Below, in pieces: positions 57,438 through 64,000 of a stretch of DNA of 64,000 nt. Location: NCBI RefSeq assembly GCF_050947875.1, contig NC_134571.1, positions 223,706,024 through 223,770,023 on the forward strand, given 5' to 3'. The notes under the pieces are model-generated. The model saw nothing but the letters and a program-made list of their open reading frames with translations, was not told the origin of the DNA and made no database searches. This DNA is from Dermacentor variabilis. Lineage: Eukaryota; Arthropoda; Arachnida; Ixodida; Ixodidae. A program made the position numbers and the translations under genes. The stretch's first letter is position 1. Each line of letters starts with the position of its first letter.

Positions 57438-58738
57438 CAAGACGATGAGCAAAACGTGAACAAGGTGAATGCAGGAGCCAACGTTTCGACAAGTGGACTT
57501 GTCTTCTTCAAGGCGACATATGCTTTCCTCGCCACAGTATATATAGGTGGGGTTCTTCTAAAGGGGAAGGTCTGAGGAGGGAGCGCGTGGAAACGAGGGA
57601 AAGTGTGTTAGCGTGTCGAATTAGTAAAGGAACGCTGTGTACGCTGTCAAAGCCAGGACGCCCCCTCCCCTCACCCCAGTCTGTCAACCCACGCGCGTTA
57701 GCCGGCGTTTCAGGGGTGTCTGCACGCCAGCTTACAAAAAAAAAAGAAGAAAAAGAAGGGAAGAAAAAAGAAAAGGGGGGGGGGTATACGCCAAGAAATC
57801 AAACAAAGTGTTGTTGCCTATAGCTTGAGGTTTAGCATAGCGAATAGATTCTAAAGCTCCCTTTGAAACGTTTATGCCTATTGGTTGCAATGTATTGAAC
57901 TTATGGATAAGGTATGATTCTCTGTATTTTCTTTCTCGTTCAGAACGGAAATTTGACTGTAAGATGTAGAGTTTAAGTTCATCAAAGTTATGACCTGGTT
58001 GGTTGAAATGCTCGGCGACGGCTTTGGGAAGCTTTTTAGCTGTGTCCGCGCGATGTCCGTTTAATCTGACGTTCATTGATTGTCCTGTTTCACCGATATA
58101 TTGTTTCTTACACAAGGAACATTCAAGCATATAAATCACATCCGAACTTGTGCAAGTGAAGCTAGATTTGACTTCATGTGTATAATTATTTGCGGTGCTT
58201 TTAATTTTAATGTCACTTTGAAGGTGCCTGCAGGTTTTGCACCTAGGGCGACAACATACTTTTATTACGGGGAATGCTGCTGGCTGAATTTTGCGTGCAC
58301 TAACATGTCTTTAAAGTTCTTGTTTCGGCGATAGGTAACCCTGGGTACATCCGGGAACGCTTTTCGCAGACGCTCGTTACTTGATAATGTTGGGTGATAT
58401 TTTCTTTGGATGTTGTTTATGTTTGGGAGTGCATTAGAATATTTTGTTATAAAGGCCGGCGGTCTGTCAGATTCTAATGTGGGCTGTCTCTTCGCCAATT
58501 CCGACTGTCTCTCCAATCTTGACGCGGTATCATAAGCTCTATCGAGAGCAACTTGGGGATAGTTCCTTTCTGCTAGCGTTGATCTAAGGTCATTTAGGTG
58601 GTGGATATAATCATGGTCTTCGCTGCAGATTCTTCTTATACGTTTCGCTTGTCCGACAAAAATTCCTTGCTTGCAATGTCGCGGGTGATGACTGTTGTAG
58701 TCTAAATATTGCTGGCTATCTGTAGGCTTCCGGTAAAG
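57438..58738 (-). pseudogene. Inverted 3' third of the young PLE
   Basis: Reads antiparallel to 59866-61164, from TLYRKPTDSQQYLDYNSHHP through the linker and YIGETGQSMNVRLNGHRADT to the 3' end. It is nearly identical to the sense copy by eye. One missing C near 58268 shifts its frame, so it cannot code. It forms a 1.3-kb inverted repeat with 1.1 kb between the arms. Confidence 0.95.
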
Positions 58739-58749
58739 TGTCTAGCACG

Positions 58750-60869
58750 CACCACCTAGCACGTGGACACCGGAAAACGAACAGTGCCCACACCTCGATT
58801 TATACTTAAAACTGATATCAAAGGAAATTCTAGAGTCAACGCGGCATTGCCGGAAACGCAAAAATTTTACCCCCGCTCAACACCAAATCCTTAAAGAACT
58901 TGCGAAAAGGAATGATATTGTAATAAAACCAGCAGACAAAGGCGGCAGTATCGTAATCTGGCCTATAGAAAAGTACAAGAATGAGGCCTCTAAACAACTG
59001 AACAACCACACCCATTACAGAAAACGTGACTCTAACCCAACCTCAGATTACAGCAATATTGTGTTAAGCACAATAGCGGAGCTCCGGTCCAGGGAACTAA
59101 TCACGCAATCTGAATATCGCTTCATGATGCCCAAAAACAAAACAGCAGGCCGCTTTTATCTTCTTCCTAAAATACATAAAGTTCCGGTCGAAGAAATATT
59201 TATAGCAGAAATCCCAGGTCGGCCTATTGTGTCTAATAACAACACTCCTACTGAGTCACTATCTAAATTCTTAAATGACCACCTGTCAAACTTACCCACC
59301 GCCCTCCCATCTTTCGTTCAAGACAAGCCGCACTTCCTTCGAATTATCAACGGCATCAACGCCAACCAAATCCTTTCCGACCACGCTATTCTAGTCACTT
59401 TGGATGTTTCTGCCCTTTACACCAACATTCCCATAAGTGAAGGAATTGAAGCCGTTTCTAGATCCCTCGCAATCAATCCCCAAGCGCACGCTTCTGAAGT
59501 TTACTTATCGCTCCTTAGGTTAGTTCTCACGCTCAACTATTTCGAATTCGATTCTATAGACTACCTGCAAATTTTCGGCACTAGCGTGGGTACGCCATTC
59601 GCTCCCACGTATGCGAACATTTTCATGGGACAGCTTGAAGCAGACCTGCTGAAATCCTACCCTTTAAAACTCCACACCTATCTTCGTTACATTGACGACA
59701 TATTTATAAAATGGGAACACGGCACAAGCGCCTTAACCAACTTAATTAGCCATTTTGATCGCTTTCACACGAGTATTAAATTTACTGCACACCACTCTCC
59801 TAGTAAGGTCAACTTCCTGGACACGACGTTCTACATAGAAAACGGAAAACTGAGAACGACACTTTACCGGAAGCCTACAGATAGCCAGCAATATTTAGAC
59901 TACAACAGTCATCACCCGCGACATTGCAAGCAAGGAATTTTTGTCGGACAAGCGAAACGTATAAGAAGAATCTGCAGCGAAGACCATGATTATATCCACC
60001 ACGTAAATGACCTTAGATCAACGCTAGCAGAAAGGAACTATCCCCAAGTTGCTCTCGATAGAGCTTATGATACCGCGTCAAGATTGGAGAGACAGTCGGA
60101 ATTGGCGAAGAGACAGCCCACATTAGAATATGACAGACCGCCGGCCTTTATAACAAAATATTCTAATGCACTCCCAAACATAAACAACATCCTAAGAAAA
60201 TACCACCCAATATTATCAAGTAACGAGCGTCTGCGAAAAGCGTTCCCGGATGTACCCAGGGTTACCTATCGCCGAAACAAGAACTTTAAAGACATGTTAG
60301 TGCACGCAAAAGTCAGCCAGCAGCATTCCCCCGTAATAAAAGCATGTTGTCGCCCTAGATGCAAAACTTGCAGGCACCTTCAAAGTGACATTAAAATTAA
60401 AAGCACCGCAAATAATTATACACATGAAGTCAAATCTAGCTTCACTTGCACAAGTTCGGATGTGATTTATATGCTTGAATGTTCCTTCTGTAAGAAACAA
60501 TATATCGGTGAAACAGGACAATCAATGAACGTCAGATTAAACGGACATCGCGCGGACACAGCTAAAAAGCTTCCCAAAGCCGTCGCCGAGCATTTCAACC
60601 AACCAGGTCATAACTTTGATGAACTTAAACTCTACATCTTACAGTCAAATTTCCGTTCTGAACGAGAAAGAAAATACAGAGAATCATACCTTATCCATAA
60701 GTTTAAGACATTGCAACCAATAGGCATAAACGTTTCAAAGGGAGCTTTAGAATCTATTCGCTATGCTAAACCTCAAGCTATAGGCAACAACACTTTGTTT
60801 GATTTCTTGGCGTATACCCCCCCCCTTTTCTTTTTGCTTTCCTTCTTTTTTTTTTTTTTTTTTTTGTAA
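58750..60869 (+). CDS. Penelope-like RT with GIY-YIG endonuclease
   Basis: Encodes the single protein of a Penelope-like retroelement, which copies element RNA at a nicked target. The frame is open without a stop from about 58750 (the GTG at 59061 is not the true start) to the TAA after 60866. Numbered from 59061: PKIHK at 36-40, catalytic Asp in LDVSALYTNIP (D115), GTPFAPTYANIFMG at 177-190, RYIDDIF at 209-215 with the paired Asp, a CCRPRCKTC zinc-like linker at 429-437, then GIY-YIG with VIYML (468-472), YIGETGQS (481-488), R492, H511 and N513. All key residues are present. The N-terminus is probably cut at the junction with the inverted copy at 58740. The C-terminal poly-Leu/Phe is translation of a T-run and is not domain sequence. 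Confidence 0.92.
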
Positions 60870-61080
60870 GCTGGCGTGTCAGACGCCCCTGAAACGCCGG
60901 CTAACGCGCGTGGGTTGACAGACTGGGGTGAGGGGAGGGGGGGTCCTCGCTTTGACCTTGTACACAGCGTTCCTTTACTAATTCGACACGCTAACACACT
61001 TTCCCTCGTTTCCACGCGCTCCTTCCTCAGACCCTCCCCTTTAGAAGAACCCCACCTATATATACTGTGGCGAGGAAAGC

Positions 61081-61130
61081 ATATGTCGCCTTGAAGAAGA
61101 CAAGTCCACTTGTCGAAACGTTGGCTCCTG
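61081..61130 (+). ncRNA. Hammerhead-like hairpin in PLE terminal region
   Basis: tgaaga, a 6-bp stem gacaag / cttgtc with loop tcca (61099-61114), then gaaac. This arrangement is like the core of a hammerhead ribozyme (C-U-G-A-N-G-A, stem II, G-A-A-A), which is known from PLEs. The first C is T here and one extra A precedes the stem, so activity is doubtful. The same hairpin is inverted at 57482-57520. Confidence 0.35.
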
Positions 61131-61174
61131 CATTCACCATGTTCACGTTTTGCTCATCGTCTTGCATGAACGAG

Positions 61175-61500
61175 GAGTCTTATAAACCACACAGTCACAA
61201 CTGTCACCAAGAAACCTCCGTCCGCGCTGCTTTTTTACAATTTTTGGTGTTGTTTATCAGTCACCCGATTGACTTGATGGCAAAGGCAACCTCACTTATT
61301 TCTGGCAGAGAACTGCAACATAACGCCTGCCGTGCTGACAACCTTTTGAGATTATGCGCAACCTTGTGCACATATGGGATAACTCAACCATTTACCGTGA
61401 GTGATTCTCAGATTGAGTAGCTGCCGATTGCTTTCTTTTAAGGCTTGTTGCGAGGCTTTCAGCGATGCTGGTTAAAAGCGGTACCGCGAAACCTGCGAGC
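61175..61500 (-). pseudogene. Older Penelope-like element, RT end and GIY start
   Basis: Minus strand: LPYVHKVAHNLKRLSARQ near 61385-61330 matches the conserved P-Y-V-x-x-x-S-H-x-L-K-K-V region after RT, and DCVVYKTPRSC near 61205 is the first GIY-YIG strand. It continues across the young PLE into 57393 with IGQTGW. Two stops are visible. The split exactly at the 14-bp duplication proves the nesting. Confidence 0.75.
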
Positions 61501-61890
61501 TTAAGCTTGGCTACTTGCATTTCTAAGTTTGGTCACAAGACCTGATGAGGGCCACCTTCACGCAAGATCTTGAAATACCGCGCTTGACTATGTTTGAGCG
61601 CGCGGAAAAAGAGGGAAGAAGGCTCTATGAGACCGAGGAGCGTAACCCAGACATACATGATTGCTTGAGAACGACAGCTCCAAGTCTAACAAGCGGAGCT
61701 TGTCATCTGCTCCGTGGTCAATTCAGAGGAATCCCAAACTATGCGGGATAGGTCAAATAATATAGCCGCAGCAGGCTGCGCGTCAGTAGTGTTAGTATTG
61801 TAAGAAGTTGAAAAAGCCATCAACGTATCGCATCACATTTACAAGGCTCGCCTGGCTGAGCATAGTTCCAGGATTGCGGTCATAGCTGTC
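61501..61890. other. No feature seen
   Basis: Short spacer. The ORF at 61545-61751 has no motif. Confidence 0.5.
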
Positions 61891-61897
61891 TAATAAA

Positions 61898-63883
61898 ATG
61901 TCGCTAGGAACAGCGGCTATACAACCGATGCACACAGCGCTCTTCGGTATACAGTACGTCCTCCTGCAACTCAAAGAGGAGGTACTCGACACAATGCCCA
62001 AGGCGGGTGAAAACGTTGTGATGGCGCTCGACATTAAAGGCGCCTTCGACAACGTCAGCCACGCGGCCATAATGGAGGGCCTCAACAACACCAACTGCGG
62101 AAGGAAAGTACACGACTACGTCAAGGACTTCCTAACCGACAGAACGGCAACGGTAGGGCTGGGGGAGTTGAGAAGCGACACCTTCTCCACACCGTGTAAA
62201 GGCACACCCCAAGGCTCCGTGATATCGCCCGTGCTATTTAATGTGGCGATGATCGGCCTGGCAAAACGACTCGGCGAGATTCAGGGCATCCAACACGCGA
62301 TGTACGCGGACGACGTCACGGTTTGGGTCACGCAAGGTTCACTGGGAGAAAAACAAGAGAAGCTACAAGAGGCTGCGCGCTGTGTCGAAAAGTACACCAG
62401 AGAGAGGGGACTGGTGTGCTCCACAGAAAAATCCGAACTACTGAGAGTAGGTAGACACCCCACCCAAGCAACACTGGAAGTAACGCTTGACGGTCAAAAC
62501 ATCCCGGAAAAGAATATGATCAAAATCCTGGGCATGTGGCTACAGGGCAGCAGAAAATGCAGCCACACCATCAGCCTGCTGAGCAAAGTGACGGAGCAGG
62601 TGGGCCGGATGATCAACAGGGTCTCCCAAAAAAGATACGGCATGAAAGAGGAAGACACACTCAAACTCGTCGGCAGCCTGGTCGTCAGCCGAGTCATCTA
62701 CTCGCTACCGTACCACGCGATGACCAAAGGAGAAAGGGAACAGGCGGACACGATACTCAGGAAAGCATACAAGACGGCTCTACATCTGCCAAAAAACACG
62801 TCAAACGAAAAACTGCTCCAACTGGGCATCAGCAACACTTTCAGCGAACTGGCGGAAGCCCTGCTTGAAACGCAAAACGCCAGACTCAAAAGCACCCCTG
62901 CAGGGAGAGCGCTCCTGACTAGGCTGGGACGAGACACGAGCGGACACGTGGATAGATACGCAGACGTGCCCGACTGCTTAAGAAAAACAATAAGCGTTAG
63001 GCCAGTGCCTAAGAACATGGACCCCAACCTCCACGAGAGCAGAAGGCAGGCGCGAGCCGAATACGTGGAAAAGACACTAGCGCTACTAGAGAACACGGTG
63101 TACACGGATGCTGCCACGTACCCGCGAGAAGGGAAGCGCGCGGCCACGGCGGTGGTGGTGGACGGCGACGGAAATCTGATCACATGTGCGACGGCAAAGG
63201 CAGCCGACACAGCGGAGGCCGAAGAAATTGCTGTGGCGCTGGCGGCAGTAGAAGGATATAGGACAGGCAGGCCTCTAAACATTTTAACAGACTCGAAGGA
63301 AGCGTGCAGAAATTACACGAGGGGCAGGATTAGCAAAGCCGCCCTCAGAATTCTTGGCGGAGCCAACTTCGCCGAGAGGAACGTTACACACAAGTTAATT
63401 TGGATTCCGGCCCACGCAGGCATAGAGGGTAACGAAAGGGCAGACAGCCTAGCTCGAGAGACCACGTTCCGAGCAGAGCAGTCGCGCGCCCCGGAGTATC
63501 ACCCACACGCTTGTGAAGGAGGATACACAGAAATCTTAAACTTATACAGAGGGACGAGAGCCAAATATCCCCCACCGCACAAAGCTCTAACGCAGGAGGA
63601 CGCAACGAGTTGGCGCAGATTGCAGACAAACTCCTTCCCAAATTTATACATCCTAAACAAAATGTACCCAACACAATACAGAGACACCTGCCCATGGTGT
63701 GGGGCCACACCCACACTATATCATGTCACATGGGAATGTAAACACAATAAATCATTCCACCAACACAATAACCCGAGTGCGGAGCAATGGGAGAGTCGGC
63801 TTACCAGCTGCGAGCTCACGGCCCAAAGGGCCTTAGTGCAGCACGCTAGTGAGGTAGCTAGGCTCAGTGGAGCCCTGGAATAG
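61898..63883 (+). CDS. LINE reverse transcriptase-RNase H, truncated but open
   Basis: 661 codons without a stop. RT palm: LDIKGAFDNV (D45), GTPQGSVISPVLFN (103-115), YADDVTVW (136-143, both catalytic Asp present). A thumb-like region follows to about 300. RNase H at about 400-520 has D404 (VYTDAATY), E440/E442 (TAEAEEIAVAL), D465 (LTDSKEA) and D516 (HAGIEGNERADSLA), so the four-acid site looks complete. A C-terminal CPWCGATPTLYHVTWEC (C598, C601, H609, C614) is the CCHC zinc site of I/R1-group LINEs. Endonuclease and RT fingers are missing, and the apparent ATG is just the first one in the truncated frame. It could not retrotranspose alone. The clade is I-like by layout; the exact family is not known to me. 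Confidence 0.93.
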   Translation: MSLGTAAIQPMHTALFGIQYVLLQLKEEVLDTMPKAGENVVMALDIKGAFDNVSHAAIMEGLNNTNCGRKVHDYVKDFLTDRTATVGLGELRSDTFSTPCKGTPQGSVISPVLFNVAMIGLAKRLGEIQGIQHAMYADDVTVWVTQGSLGEKQEKLQEAARCVEKYTRERGLVCSTEKSELLRVGRHPTQATLEVTLDGQNIPEKNMIKILGMWLQGSRKCSHTISLLSKVTEQVGRMINRVSQKRYGMKEEDTLKLVGSLVVSRVIYSLPYHAMTKGEREQADTILRKAYKTALHLPKNTSNEKLLQLGISNTFSELAEALLETQNARLKSTPAGRALLTRLGRDTSGHVDRYADVPDCLRKTISVRPVPKNMDPNLHESRRQARAEYVEKTLALLENTVYTDAATYPREGKRAATAVVVDGDGNLITCATAKAADTAEAEEIAVALAAVEGYRTGRPLNILTDSKEACRNYTRGRISKAALRILGGANFAERNVTHKLIWIPAHAGIEGNERADSLARETTFRAEQSRAPEYHPHACEGGYTEILNLYRGTRAKYPPPHKALTQEDATSWRRLQTNSFPNLYILNKMYPTQYRDTCPWCGATPTLYHVTWECKHNKSFHQHNNPSAEQWESRLTSCELTAQRALVQHASEVARLSGALE

Positions 63884-63976
63884 GGGCCCACCCTTGCCGG
63901 AAGAGGCTCCAAGTCGCCGGCGCCCAAGACGACCGAGACCTCGAGACGCTAAGTCCTTGAAGGAACCAAATAAAGT
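61898..63976 (+). mobile_element. 5'-truncated RT-RNase H LINE with (TC)n tail
   Basis: Starts inside RT at about 61898-61920, carries one intact frame to 63883, a short 3' UTR, aataaa at 63969-63974 and a TC run that goes on to the window edge. Intact coding suggests a recent insertion. The target duplication cannot be checked because the 3' flank is outside the window. Confidence 0.9.
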
Positions 63977-64000
63977 TTATCTCTCTCTCTCTCTCTCGGT
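63975..64000 (+). repeat. (TC)n tail of the LINE
   Basis: tttatctctctctctctctctc follows the aataaa directly. Simple-repeat 3' tails are usual for I-group LINEs. Confidence 0.9.

Larger units (their letters stand above)
57408..61160 (+). mobile_element. Young Penelope-like element, inverted partial dimer
   Basis: A 3.75-kb insertion flanked by a perfect 14-bp direct repeat cttgcatgaacgag (57394-57407 and 61161-61174). The right part (58745-61160) is a sense copy with RT and GIY-YIG. The left part (58738-57438) is an inverted copy of the 3' third. A 30-bp extension (57408-57437) sits outside the left arm. Inverted partial copies and such extensions are typical of PLE insertions. Confidence 0.93.

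Noticed and set aside
57570..57600. ctgagga..gaaac as a hammerhead ribozyme core
   Set aside because: The bases between do not form stem II, with G facing G at the closing pair. The hairpin at 61099 is a better candidate.
62698..63282. 194-codon minus ORF inside the LINE
   Set aside because: A shadow of the sense RNase H frame. Low-complexity Ser/Ala composition follows from the GC-rich coding strand.

Overview
The window looks like nuclear DNA of a hard (ixodid) tick, probably a metastriate genus. The main evidence is several copies of a tRNA-derived SINE whose body matches the tick family Ruka as I know it, RTE-type LINEs ending in (ATG)n, Ty3/gypsy elements, I-clade-like LINEs carrying RNase H, and Penelope-like elements (PLEs). 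Intergenic DNA is AT-rich with microsatellites, candidate introns have GT..AG signals, and there are no operons or ribosome-binding sites. The genus is not determined.

No complete host gene can be supported. This is a graveyard of nested retroelements. Left part (1-10500): three copies of a 0.7-kb tandem repeat, a small ORF built from 17-residue repeats, a possible two-exon host or transposase fragment on the minus strand, a perfect 19-bp foldback, and SINEs. Middle (10500-33000): a Ty3 gag remnant split by a SINE with a 14-bp target duplication; a structurally complete 5.16-kb Ty3/gypsy element on the minus strand (15610-20771) with 127-bp LTRs, a CTAT target duplication and a tRNA-Ala-like primer-binding site; three 5'-truncated RTE LINEs, all on the minus strand; and a second Ty3 remnant whose protease has lost its DTG motif. 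Right part (33000-64000): fragments of PLE, I-clade and CR1-like LINEs and Ty3, the endonuclease half of the RTE LINE, a Tigger/pogo deletion derivative with TA duplications, a heavily decayed Ty3 pol (50880-56765), a young PLE organised as an inverted partial dimer inside an older PLE, and an intact 661-codon RT-RNase H ORF of a LINE with a (TC)n tail.

The genes do not form a pathway. They are copy-and-paste machines: gag-protease-RT-RNase H-integrase in Ty3, endonuclease-RT in RTE, RT-RNase H in the I-type LINEs and RT-GIY-YIG in PLEs. The SINEs presumably borrow LINE machinery. The insertions give a relative chronology: old PLE before young PLE; Ty3-A, an I-type LINE and probably Ty3-E before Ruka; an RTE copy before a 56-bp insertion. 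The best candidates for recent activity are the Ty3 at 15610, the PLE at 57408 and the LINE at 61898.
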